A DNA stretch of 64,000 nucleotides from Mycobacterium paraterrae (GCF_022430545.2 NZ_CP092488.2:3286001-3350000), one strand, 5' to 3'; shown: positions 23,102-31,165, counted from the stretch's first letter. Made by a program: numbers and translations. The notes: generated by a model from the letters alone, not told the origin.

Positions 23102-23659
23102 TCAGCTGTGCCGAAAACCCTTACCGGAGCGGTCGAGCGGATCGGGGTCCAGTCCGAGGAACTTCGCGCGTAGCCGATCCCAGAGCTCCAGCTGTGCGAA
23201 GGCCGGTTCGTCGCGCATCTGCTGGACGTTGGTCAGGAACGGGCTGGGCAGCATCAACGTCATCAACTGGTCGCCGCGACCGTTGAACAAGCGGACTCCC
23301 CACGAAGTGGGGGAGCCGTCGTTGCCGATCCGCCGGTACAGCTCCGCGCGGGCACACCGCCGGATCCGGCCGAGTTCGGGACCGCTGTCCTTGTGTTCGC
23401 CGATGCACAGGTGAAAATGCCACCGGCCGAAGTCGACGGTCGCGTATCCGTCGTACATCGAGATCCGCTTGGGCGGGTTGGGGGCCGCCACTTCCCAGGC
23501 CGCGCCCTCGACCAGGACACCGAACCAGATCTCGTCCCAATACTCCTCGAAACACAGCGTGATGAGGTCGAGCAGATTCTTCTCGTCGGTCGGCAAGGGC
23601 CAAACCTGCTCGCGGCCATTGTCTTCGGTGGTCTCGACTGCGGGGCTGAAGTCGATCAT
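23102..23659 (-). CDS. Conserved protein of unknown function, last gene of B12-riboswitch operon
   Basis: 185 residues. No family recognised with certainty. The central segment contains WHFHLCIGEHK with H81, H83, C85 and H89, a pattern that could bind metal, followed by RARAELYRR-like and SWGVRLFNG motifs and the C-terminal DPDPLDRSGKGF. No signal peptide or membrane helix, so cytoplasmic. The start overlaps the ATPase-FhuF stop by 4 bp, so it is translationally coupled and is the fourth gene of the riboswitch-led operon. A role in corrinoid handling after import is inferred only from this context. Confidence 0.75.
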   Translation of the reverse strand: MIDFSPAVETTEDNGREQVWPLPTDEKNLLDLITLCFEEYWDEIWFGVLVEGAAWEVAAPNPPKRISMYDGYATVDFGRWHFHLCIGEHKDSGPELGRIRRCARAELYRRIGNDGSPTSWGVRLFNGRGDQLMTLMLPSPFLTNVQQMRDEPAFAQLELWDRLRAKFLGLDPDPLDRSGKGFRHS

Positions 23660-25047
23660 CGGGTCTCCTTTCCGGGCACCCGGTCAAGGGCGCAGTCTCC
23701 GCAAAGCCCCCCATGAGGCGTGCGGTAATACAAACAGCAACTCGTGCGGCGGTAGTCGTTATCGCCGAAACGGACGGCCGCACTCAACCGCGGGTCGGCG
23801 CACAGGGCGCGGGCCAAGTCCCATGCCGACGTGGTGGAGCGGTCGCGGTCGAAGACCCCGGCCGCGCCGAGCAGAGCCGAGGCCGTATTGCCCCGTAACA
23901 GCCCCGTCGAGATCGGACCGAGTCGGTGCAGCGCTGCCGCCAGCGGTGTCAAATGCCGGTCGAGCACCATGTCGGCCAGCGCGGCGGGCAGATCATCGCA
24001 CCGGCGTGCTCGTGGCTGCTCGAGGTGCAGCGCGATCTGGCCGTCGACCTCGCGAAAAAGAAGACGCTCGGGGGAGAGGTCGACGAGCATTCCGTAGCCG
24101 GCGACACCGCCGACGCCGATCGACCACAGCCGCGCGGCAAAGCCGAGAAAGAACGTCGACGCCGCGACGCGAAGCTCGGTCACGTCCATTCGTACCCTGA
24201 CCCGCTCGACTATCCCGGCCAGCAGTGCGGTGTCATCGTAGAGCCGCCGCACCGGGTGCCAGCCGTCGTCGAGCGGCCCGGTGCCCACGGCAAAGTACGG
24301 GCTGACCCCGCGAAGCTCGGTGAGCGCGTCGACGGTAGCCGAATCCATCTGTGCCGTGCCGATGAGATCGCCGGGAGCTCCTTCGACGAGCGTGCGGCCG
24401 AGCAGCCAGGCCCAGTCGGCTTCCCGGCGGGCCAGGTCGAGGTCGTGGGTCGACGTCACGACGGTCAGGTCCTGGCTGCGGGCCAGGTCGCGCAACGTCT
24501 GCACGAGACCGGTGCGCGACGCCACGTCGAGGAAGGCGGTCGGTTCGTCGAGCACGAGGATCTCGGGCTGTTGAGCCAGCGCGCGGGCGGTCAGCACCCG
24601 CTGCCGTTCACCGTCGGACAGGTCAGCCACCGGGCGGTCGGCCAGGTGCCCGGCGCCCACCGCGGCGAGCGCCTGCTGGACGATGCGGTGGTCTTCGCGG
24701 CGCAACCGGCCGGTGAGGCCGAGGTAGGGGATACGGCCCAATGCCGCGAGGTCACGCGCCGACAGCAGGCCGGGATCGACCGGATCGGTGAGGACCACCG
24801 CCACGCGGCGGGCCAGCCGCTCGGCGGCGACGCCGGCCAAATCCGTGCCGTCCAGCAGCACCCGACCGCTCAGCGCGGGCTGCAGTCCGCAGATGGTACG
24901 GATCAGTGTCGACTTGCCGCAGCCGTTGGGGCCCAACAACACGGTGAGCTGACCACGAGGGGCCACCGCCGACAACCCGGCGGCGACCGTGCTGGTCGTT
25001 CGCCGCTTGCGATAGCCGATCGTGAGGTCCTGGAGTTGCAGGCTCAC
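23656..25047 (-). CDS. ABC importer ATPase fused to a FhuF-like [2Fe-2S] domain
   Basis: 463 residues. Residues about 1-250 are a FecE/BtuD-type ATPase: Walker A GPNGCGKST (39-47), signature LSDGERQRVLTARAL, Walker B EILVLDEPTAFLD, switch His in VTSTHDLDLA. The remaining about 210 residues are FhuF-like: AASTFFLGFAARLWS in the middle and the iron-sulfur motif C437-C438-x10-C449-x2-C452 (SCCLYYRTPHGGLCGDC). FhuF reduces ferric siderophores in enteric bacteria; as a fusion to an importer ATPase behind a B12 riboswitch, a corrinoid reductase role is an attractive inference. GTG start overlaps the permease stop (GTGA). Confidence 0.9.
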   Translation of the reverse strand: MSLQLQDLTIGYRKRRTTSTVAAGLSAVAPRGQLTVLLGPNGCGKSTLIRTICGLQPALSGRVLLDGTDLAGVAAERLARRVAVVLTDPVDPGLLSARDLAALGRIPYLGLTGRLRREDHRIVQQALAAVGAGHLADRPVADLSDGERQRVLTARALAQQPEILVLDEPTAFLDVASRTGLVQTLRDLARSQDLTVVTSTHDLDLARREADWAWLLGRTLVEGAPGDLIGTAQMDSATVDALTELRGVSPYFAVGTGPLDDGWHPVRRLYDDTALLAGIVERVRVRMDVTELRVAASTFFLGFAARLWSIGVGGVAGYGMLVDLSPERLLFREVDGQIALHLEQPRARRCDDLPAALADMVLDRHLTPLAAALHRLGPISTGLLRGNTASALLGAAGVFDRDRSTTSAWDLARALCADPRLSAAVRFGDNDYRRTSCCLYYRTPHGGLCGDCALDRVPGKETR

Positions 25048-26108
25048 CGTTGCATCCCCACGCCGTGGCGGTTACGCACCAGCACCAGCACCACGATCGG
25101 CGCCCCGATCAAAGCCGTCATGGAATTGATCGGCAATACCGCCTCGGTGCCCGGGAACTGGCTGGCGATGCTGCACACCAGCGCCGTGGCCGCTCCCATC
25201 AGCATCGTCGCGGGCAGCACGGCGCGATGGTCGGACGAGCCCAGCGCCAGCCGGGCCAGGTGGGGGACCGCGAGCCCGAGAAACGCGATCGGCCCGCAAA
25301 ACGCGGTGGTGGCACCGGCCACCAACGACGCCGACAGGACCGTGATCACGCGTGCGCGTCGCACGTCGATGCCCATCGTGCGGGCGTAACTCTCGCCCAG
25401 CAGCAACGCGTTGAGCCCGCGCACCGTCAGCGCCGCCGTGGCCAGTCCCACCGCGACCGCTGGCAGCAGCAGCCGCAGGTCCTGCCATGTGGTGCCGGCG
25501 AAGCTACCCAGACCCCACAGCAGGTACTGCTGCACCCGTTGCGGGTCGGCGTACACCAGCAACACGCTCACCAGCGCGGTGCTCGCCGCGCCGAGCATCA
25601 CCCCGATCAGCAGCAACGTCGCCGCGGATCGCACCCAGCGGGCAAGGCTCAGCACGATTGCGAGCACGGCTGCTGCGCCGGCCGCGGCGGCGATCGCCAC
25701 GCCGGCGCGTCCGCAGCCGGCCAGTCCCGCCGTGAAGCCCGACCCGGTGGCCATCACGACGACCGCGACGCCCAAGCCGGCGCCCGAGCTCACACCGAGG
25801 ACGTAAGGGTCGGCGAGGGTGTTGCGGAACAGCGTCTGCATCTGCAGGCCCGCGACGCCGACGCCGGCGCCCGCTGCGATCGCGGTCAGGACCCGGGGCG
25901 CCCGCGTTTCGTGCACGATCACCTGCCAGCGTGGATCCGAGGCCTGCGCTCCCACCAGGGCCCGGACGGTGTCGAGCAGCGGCACGCGAACCGGGCCCAG
26001 CGCCAGACCCAGCACGGCGAGCACCAGCACGGCGGCGGCCGACGCCGTCAACACCACCGTGGTTCGGTTGAGCCGCACCATGATTGAAGCCGCCGAGGTC
26101 GCGGTCAT
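25044..26108 (-). CDS. ABC importer permease, FecCD/BtuC family
   Basis: 354 residues from the ATG at 26108, which overlaps the lipoprotein-gene stop (ATGA); the upstream in-frame extension to 26222 runs through that gene and is rejected. About ten hydrophobic helices, with family marks ARTMGIDVRRARVITVLSASLVAG and FCGPIAFLGLAVPHLAR, the coupling region to the ATPase. Family members import B12, heme or ferric siderophores. The riboswitch in the leader favours corrinoid. M. tuberculosis has no such BtuCD system at this locus. Confidence 0.9.
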   Translation of the reverse strand: MTATSAASIMVRLNRTTVVLTASAAAVLVLAVLGLALGPVRVPLLDTVRALVGAQASDPRWQVIVHETRAPRVLTAIAAGAGVGVAGLQMQTLFRNTLADPYVLGVSSGAGLGVAVVVMATGSGFTAGLAGCGRAGVAIAAAAGAAAVLAIVLSLARWVRSAATLLLIGVMLGAASTALVSVLLVYADPQRVQQYLLWGLGSFAGTTWQDLRLLLPAVAVGLATAALTVRGLNALLLGESYARTMGIDVRRARVITVLSASLVAGATTAFCGPIAFLGLAVPHLARLALGSSDHRAVLPATMLMGAATALVCSIASQFPGTEAVLPINSMTALIGAPIVVLVLVRNRHGVGMQR

Positions 26109-27286
26109 GCGGCGGCGACCCGACGATAGAAGCTGAACTCGTGGCCGGGTGCCAGCTCCGGATGCAGGATCGCCACTAGGTCGCCCAGGATCAGGTCGGG
26201 CCGGGCCGCGCCGCGCTCCCAATAGTCATTGCCGCCCTCCGGGGCGACCGCCTTGGTCGCCGACCAGACCTGGCCGTTGCGCACGGCGGCAAGATCGGCG
26301 TACCGGTGGTCCTCGGCCACTGCGTTCTCGACGGTCTTCCAGTTGCTGTCGACCAGCCAGAGCGGCGACTGGCCGGCGCGGGCGTAGACCGACTCGAAGT
26401 TCAATTCCAATGTCCCACTGCTCGTTTCGTCGGACCACGGATAGCTGGCGCCCGCGTCGCGAAGGAGGCGACCGGCGTAGGCGCCGCCGGAGGGCATCAA
26501 CCAGGTGCCCTGGTACATCGTTCCGGGCAGCACGGCGACCGGTCGGGCGCCGGCCGATCGCCGGACGAGCGCGTGGTAGTCCTCGCGCACTCGGGCGTAC
26601 ACCTCGGCGGCCTTTTTCTCGGTCCCGGTCAGGGCCGCCAACACCTTGATCCACTCGGCGCGGCCCAGCGGCGTGGACTCCAGCCATTCGGCGTCGGCGA
26701 CCACGCTGATGCCACCGTCGCGCAACTTGCGATAGCTCGAGTCGTCGGTGCCCGCGGTGACCACGACATCGGGGTGAGCGGCGAGCACAGCCTCGACGTT
26801 GACCTGGTTACCCGAGGCGTAGCCGACCGTCTTGCCGTCGCTGATGCGCTGCCGCAGTGCGGAATCGACGACGTCGGCGGTATCGGCCACCCCGGTGACC
26901 GTGTCAACGCGACTCAGTTCGGCGACCATGCCCAGTTGGGTGATCGAGGCCGAATAGAGGCTGGTGACCGGGACCGTGATCCGTTGCGCACCGGCCAGAT
27001 CGGCGGGAAGGTGCGCGGGCGGTGCGCCGCAGCGCACCAGCACGTAGCTCTCCGGATCGCCGTGTGGATACGGCTGCTTGACGGTCAGCACCTGATAGTG
27101 CTGGTGATAGGTGAGGGTGAAATTGGTGGCGTCGAGAACCGTGGATTTGTCCGGGAAGTGGTCCGCGCCGGGCCGCACGTCGGTGATGCAGCCGCGGTCT
27201 GGGTGCCCGCCTAGCGGCGGCGGCGCGGCGCAGGCCACCGGTAGCCAGCTGCTCAGGATCAGCGCCGCACAGAATCGGCGTGACAT
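26105..27286 (-). CDS. Substrate-binding lipoprotein of the B12-riboswitch ABC importer
   Basis: 393 residues. The first 19 form a lipoprotein-type signal ending LPVAC, with Cys19 as the likely lipidated residue. The body is a class III (FecB/BtuF-like) binding protein: TLTYHQHYQVLTVKQPYP near the start, then VLAAHPDVVVTAGTDDSSY and the second lobe with AVLPGTMYQGTWLMP. It would deliver substrate to the overlapping permease gene. The ATG lies 14 nt after the riboswitch hairpin, the same position the upstream ORF has in front of the PPE gene. Corrinoid as the substrate is inferred from the riboswitch; iron chelates cannot be excluded on sequence alone. Confidence 0.87.
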   Translation of the reverse strand: MSRRFCAALILSSWLPVACAAPPPLGGHPDRGCITDVRPGADHFPDKSTVLDATNFTLTYHQHYQVLTVKQPYPHGDPESYVLVRCGAPPAHLPADLAGAQRITVPVTSLYSASITQLGMVAELSRVDTVTGVADTADVVDSALRQRISDGKTVGYASGNQVNVEAVLAAHPDVVVTAGTDDSSYRKLRDGGISVVADAEWLESTPLGRAEWIKVLAALTGTEKKAAEVYARVREDYHALVRRSAGARPVAVLPGTMYQGTWLMPSGGAYAGRLLRDAGASYPWSDETSSGTLELNFESVYARAGQSPLWLVDSNWKTVENAVAEDHRYADLAAVRNGQVWSATKAVAPEGGNDYWERGAARPDLILGDLVAILHPELAPGHEFSFYRRVAAA

Positions 27287-27299
27287 CGACTCTCGCTTT

Positions 27300-27468
27300 C
27301 GGGGTCGACCGCCCCGGCTCGCAGGACGCGATGACGTGAGTCTCCTGGCTCTCGGATCGCTGCTTGCCTCGCCTTCCGGCCGGGTGGGCCGTGGCTGGTG
27401 AGGGTCGCTCCCCGATGACAGTGGCGGGACCGCGCCGGATTCGCACCGGCTTCCTACGTCGTCATCGC
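27300..27468 (-). promoter_or_regulatory. Cobalamin (B12) riboswitch upstream of the ABC importer operon
   Basis: The 141-nt aptamer (27328-27468) matches the one at 19870-20010 at 132 positions with no gaps. Same P1 helix, GCCGGTGCGAATCCGGC core, B12 box GAGCCAGGAGACTCACG, and the same 3' hairpin (27300-27316) with the GGUCG kissing loop. It ends 14 nt before the lipoprotein ATG with no upstream ORF between, so B12 would directly block initiation at that gene. Confidence 0.93.
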
Positions 27469-27499
27469 CTTACGTGCGACATTGTCGCATCCTCGGGTG

Positions 27500-27874
27500 T
27501 CAGCCGGTGCCGGCGCTCAGCGCGTCGACCGCCGCGTCGATGTTGGGGACGACCGCGGAGCCGTGCCGGGCGACCAGTTGACCGAGGGCGCGAGCCAGGT
27601 GCGGCCCCACCGCGTCGGCCAGCAACACCTCCTCGCCGATCACGACGCCGCCCACCACGTGGGCCGCCATCAGCCGGGCGTCGGGGGTCACCTCGTACCG
27701 CCAGTCGCCGATCTGCAGCCGCGCGGGGTGCGACCTGAACATCCCGCGACGCTCGGCGGTGTGCACCACTCCCGGCAGGCCCGCAAAGACGTTGATCACC
27801 AATCCGATTCCGCCGGGGCCCGAAAGCGCGTCGGATATTGTGCGGCTTACTCGCTCGGCGTCGAACTGTGCCAT
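27500..27874 (-). CDS. Conserved mycobacterial hypothetical protein
   Basis: 124 residues. Compact soluble protein with GGIGLVINVFAGLPGVVHTAERRGMF, then LQIGDWRYEVTPDARLMAAH and GPHLARALGQLV. It resembles a small actinobacterial family whose function is unknown to me. It lies directly upstream of the riboswitch on the same strand and 16 bp downstream of the tandem-domain gene, so it probably belongs to that transcript rather than to the importer operon. Confidence 0.7.
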   Translation of the reverse strand: MAQFDAERVSRTISDALSGPGGIGLVINVFAGLPGVVHTAERRGMFRSHPARLQIGDWRYEVTPDARLMAAHVVGGVVIGEEVLLADAVGPHLARALGQLVARHGSAVVPNIDAAVDALSAGTG

Positions 27875-27890
27875 CAGGTACTGAAGGCCA

Positions 27891-28679
27891 TCAGTCGTTC
27901 ATGGCCAGCACGAATTGCGGCGCGATCGTCTCGGCGGTACCGCTGCGGCGGACCGCGGTTCCCGCGGCGTAGAACTCCACGGTGTGAAAGCCCCAGGCGT
28001 AGTTCTGGATGTTGAAGTGGACTCCGACGACGCCGCTGGCGCCGTCGCGTTCGGCTTCACCCTGCATCCGCGACATGGCCAACTCGCGGGCTTCGTAGTT
28101 GCCCTGCGTCCACTGTGGCATCTCGGTATTGCGGCCCATCTGCCGAAGAGTCTGCATAAAGCCCTGCGCGGCAATGTGAAAGACGCAGTTACCCATGACG
28201 AAGGCGACCGGTGCCCAACCCGAGCGCAGCAGGGTGGTCAGGTCTTGTCCGGTCAGGTGGCTGGAAAACGCCTGCCCGTTGGCCCGCTTGAAGGCCCCCG
28301 GTTTGGGCGTGTAGCGCACCGCGGTGCCGACCGCGATGAACTCCAGGTGCTCCGCCTCGGCGCCGTGTTGGCGCCATTCCAGGCGAACGCCGACGACACC
28401 GTCGGCGCCCAGCGCGTCGGCTTCGGCCTGCATGCGGGCCATCGCGTTCCACCGGGCCCGATACGTCGCCTCCGTGAGCACCGGCAGCTCGGATTGTTGC
28501 CGGATACCGGTGAATTGGTAACCGACGTGGTAGACCGAGACGCCCATGACGAGGTCGAGGGGTTCGAAGCCGGCGCCGTGCAGCAGCGCGAATTCGTTGA
28601 TGGACAGATCCGAGGTGAACACGCGGTCGGCGTGTGAGAGCCGTTCGCTGGCAACTGGGTCGAGCGGGGTCGATGACAT
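27891..28679 (-). CDS. Protein with two YbjQ/heavy-metal-binding-like domains
   Basis: 262 residues from the ATG at 28679, 6 nt after TACGAT (leaderless pattern). It has two homologous halves: half 1 LVMGVSVYHVGYQ ... ARMQAEADALGADGVVGVRLEW, half 2 FVMGNCVFHIAAQ ... SRMQGEAERDGASGVVGVHFNI. Both resemble the YbjQ/DUF74 fold, a pentamer-forming family once named for heavy-metal binding. No conserved Cys pair is visible. Function unknown; next to the metal exporter ctpC on the same strand. Confidence 0.72.
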   Translation of the reverse strand: MSSTPLDPVASERLSHADRVFTSDLSINEFALLHGAGFEPLDLVMGVSVYHVGYQFTGIRQQSELPVLTEATYRARWNAMARMQAEADALGADGVVGVRLEWRQHGAEAEHLEFIAVGTAVRYTPKPGAFKRANGQAFSSHLTGQDLTTLLRSGWAPVAFVMGNCVFHIAAQGFMQTLRQMGRNTEMPQWTQGNYEARELAMSRMQGEAERDGASGVVGVHFNIQNYAWGFHTVEFYAAGTAVRRSGTAETIAPQFVLAMND

Positions 28680-28719
28680 CCGCACATCGTACGAGGCCAG
28701 CGTGTTTCTCCAGCGGCAT

Positions 28720-30858
28720 TCAGTCCAGGCGGTACCGAATCAGACGTGAACTGTTTGCGACGACCGCCACCGAGGACGCGTTGTGCAGGATCGCGGCAAG
28801 CACCGGCGAGAGCGCGCCCCCGGCGCCGATCAGCAGCCCTGCGGCGTTGACGGCGATCGCCATGCCGTAGTTCTGCCGGATCACCTCGACCGCGCGCGTT
28901 CCCAGGTCGCCCACGTCCAGCAGTCGCCGTAGGTCGTCGTTGGCCAGCGCCACATCCGCGGTCTCCACCGCGACGTCAGTGCCGGCGAGGCCCATCGCAA
29001 TACCGATGTCGGCGGCCGCCAGCGCGGGCGCGTCATTGATGCCGTCGCCGACCACACCGACGACGTACCCCTCGTCTTGAAGGTGGCGGACTACCTCGAG
29101 CTTGTCCTCGGGCATCACCTCGGCGCGCCACTCGTCGATACCGAGCTCGGCGGCAACGACTTTCGCGATCTCGGGATGATCGCCGGTGAGCATGACGATG
29201 CGACGAATCCCGTTGGCGCGCAGCTTCTTCAACACATCGGGCGCTTCAGTGCGGACCTCGTCCCGCAGGCTGATCAGGCCCACCAGGGTGTCGTCGACGG
29301 CAAGGAGCAGCGGAGTCTCGGCCTGCTGGCGCAGCTTGTCCACCCAGTCCGACGCCTCTTGTGAGACCGTGACGTGCTCGGCGCGCAGCAGCGACGGGCT
29401 GCCCAGCAACAGGGTCCGGCCGTCCGCCCAGGTCCGCATGCCCAGACCGACCAGCACCTCGCATTCCTCATGCGGCGGGATGGTGATCCGGCGTTCCTCG
29501 GTCGAGCGGATCACCGCCTCGGCCAGCGGGTGCCGGGAGTGCAGTTCCGAGCTCGCTGCGTAGGCGAGCACCTGTTCAGGCTGCCAATCATCATGCAGCG
29601 CAATGATGTTCGTGACGACGGGCCGGCCGACGGTGAGGGTTCCGGTCTTGTCGAAGACAATCGCGTCGACCCGACCGGCCTGCTCGAGGTGGGACCCGCC
29701 CTTGACCAGGATGCCGCGGCGTGCGCCGTTGCCGATCGCTGCGCTGATCGCAGTGGGCGTAGACAGGCCGACCGCGCAGGGGCAGGCGATCAGCAGCATC
29801 GTCATCGCGCGCCGGACATCTCCGGTCAACACGAGCGTGACCGCGGAGACGATGAACGATATCGGCACGAAGCGCCGGGAGAAGTTCTCGCCGACCGTCT
29901 GGATCGGTGCCCGGTCGAGCTGGGCCTCTTCTACCCGGGAGATGATCCGACCGATCGTGGTCTGGTTGCCGACCGCGCGGGCACGGATCACCAGGCGGCC
30001 GCGCAACACGACTGATCCGGCGTGTACGACCTTGCCGGCGACGATGCTCACCGGCAAGGTCTCGCCGGTGATCGCGGACTGGTCGACCACTGCCTCGCCG
30101 TCGACCACCTCGCCGTCGACCGGTATCGCCACGTGGTCGTGGACCACCACGTCGTCGCCGACCTGAACGGTATCGACCGGCACCTGGACCTCGTTACCGT
30201 CGTCCAGCTGAATCCAGGCCATGTCGGCGGTGCCACGCAGCAGATCCGAGATTGCCCGCCGGGTGCGACGCAGCGTCAGATCCTGAAGGTATTCACCGAT
30301 GTTCAGCAGCCACAGCACGGTGAGCGCGACGACGTTCTCTCGCAACACCAGGCTGGCCACCGTCGCGGTGGTCACCAATGCGTCGGTGCCGGCGCGGCCG
30401 GATCGCAGCCCGCGCAACGCGCCGCGCAGGAACGGGTAGCCCATGAAAATCGTTGCGCCGGTGGCGACCAGCTGACCGGACGGGCCCAGCAGCGGGGGAC
30501 GCTGGAACGCGTAGCGGCGCACACCGAGCAGCGCCAGCGCGGCGCCGCCGATCACCATGCGCAGGACTTCTGTGTTGCGAATGTCCGCCGATCGCGGAGT
30601 GCGAGCGGGAATCAGTTCGGCGGCAACGTGTTCGGCCTCGGCGATGGCCTTCAAAACTTTCTCGCGGTCCGTCCGCTTCGGCGAATACCAGACGACGACC
30701 GAGCCGGTGTGCGGGTAGGCGTGCACAGCGCGCACGCCCTGCTGACGGTCGACCGCTTCCTCTACCGCGACCGCGCGCCGCGAATTCGCGCGCACCCAGG
30801 GCGCCTTCACCCGCATGCGCCCCGCGGCGTCGGACACGACCTGGAGATCGGTCGTCAC
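28720..30858 (-). CDS. ctpC: P1B-type metal cation-transporting ATPase CtpC
   Basis: About 712 residues from the GTG at 30858, aligned with the start of the M. tuberculosis protein (LQVVSDAAGRMRVKAPW); the longer frame to 30939 overlaps pacL1 and is unlikely. Motifs: actuator TGET (SAITGETLPVS), membrane CPC (IACPCAVGLSTPTAI), phosphorylation DKTGTLTVG, HP locus SRHPLAEAVI, hinge GDGINDAPA. In M. tuberculosis CtpC exports Zn (and has been linked to Mn) and is needed under zinc stress in macrophages. It is encoded 22 bp downstream of pacL1. Confidence 0.95.
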   Translation of the reverse strand: MTTDLQVVSDAAGRMRVKAPWVRANSRRAVAVEEAVDRQQGVRAVHAYPHTGSVVVWYSPKRTDREKVLKAIAEAEHVAAELIPARTPRSADIRNTEVLRMVIGGAALALLGVRRYAFQRPPLLGPSGQLVATGATIFMGYPFLRGALRGLRSGRAGTDALVTTATVASLVLRENVVALTVLWLLNIGEYLQDLTLRRTRRAISDLLRGTADMAWIQLDDGNEVQVPVDTVQVGDDVVVHDHVAIPVDGEVVDGEAVVDQSAITGETLPVSIVAGKVVHAGSVVLRGRLVIRARAVGNQTTIGRIISRVEEAQLDRAPIQTVGENFSRRFVPISFIVSAVTLVLTGDVRRAMTMLLIACPCAVGLSTPTAISAAIGNGARRGILVKGGSHLEQAGRVDAIVFDKTGTLTVGRPVVTNIIALHDDWQPEQVLAYAASSELHSRHPLAEAVIRSTEERRITIPPHEECEVLVGLGMRTWADGRTLLLGSPSLLRAEHVTVSQEASDWVDKLRQQAETPLLLAVDDTLVGLISLRDEVRTEAPDVLKKLRANGIRRIVMLTGDHPEIAKVVAAELGIDEWRAEVMPEDKLEVVRHLQDEGYVVGVVGDGINDAPALAAADIGIAMGLAGTDVAVETADVALANDDLRRLLDVGDLGTRAVEVIRQNYGMAIAVNAAGLLIGAGGALSPVLAAILHNASSVAVVANSSRLIRYRLD

Positions 30859-30880
30859 CTCGGCGAGCACAGCGCGCCGA

Positions 30881-31165
30881 TCAGTGGTCGTGGTCGTGAT
30901 CGTGGTCGCCGATGGCGGGCGGCTGCGCCTCCTCGCCAATGCGCTCGCGGGCCTCGGCCACCACGTCGGCCAGCTTCAGCCGGGCCGACTCCGCGGCTTC
31001 CTCGGCTCGCCGGGTGCCGCGCAGGCTCCACTCGGTCGCCGACACCGCGGCCTCGTGGATGGGGGCCTTGCTCAAACCCTTGCGCACGAGCTCGTAGGCG
31101 CTGACGCCGACCAGCCCGGTGACCACCGTCCCAGCAGCTTTTCCGAGTAGGCCTGACAGCACCAT
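30881..31165 (-). CDS. pacL1: PacL1-like metallochaperone partner of CtpC (Rv3269 family)
   Basis: 94 residues. An N-terminal hydrophobic segment (LLGKAAGTVVTGLVGVSAYEL) anchors it in the membrane; a helical middle is followed by a C-terminal metal tail GDHDHDHDH. In M. tuberculosis the equivalent PacL1 binds zinc by an Asp/His tail and stabilises CtpC in membrane platforms. Here the tail has four HD repeats. The region upstream (31166-31488) should hold the operon promoter. Confidence 0.88.
   Translation of the reverse strand: MVLSGLLGKAAGTVVTGLVGVSAYELVRKGLSKAPIHEAAVSATEWSLRGTRRAEEAAESARLKLADVVAEARERIGEEAQPPAIGDHDHDHDH

Noticed and set aside
26109..26222. N-terminal extension of the permease
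   Set aside because: Runs through the lipoprotein coding sequence; the ATGA overlap start fits the other overlaps of the operon.
23656..27286. Ferric-siderophore importer interpretation of the ABC operon
   Set aside because: Possible from protein families alone and from FhuF, but the leader is a clear cobalamin riboswitch and no iron-box-like palindrome was seen; kept as an alternative only.
27281..27300. An upstream ORF before the lipoprotein gene like that before the PPE gene
   Set aside because: The first ATG after the riboswitch is that of the lipoprotein gene itself.
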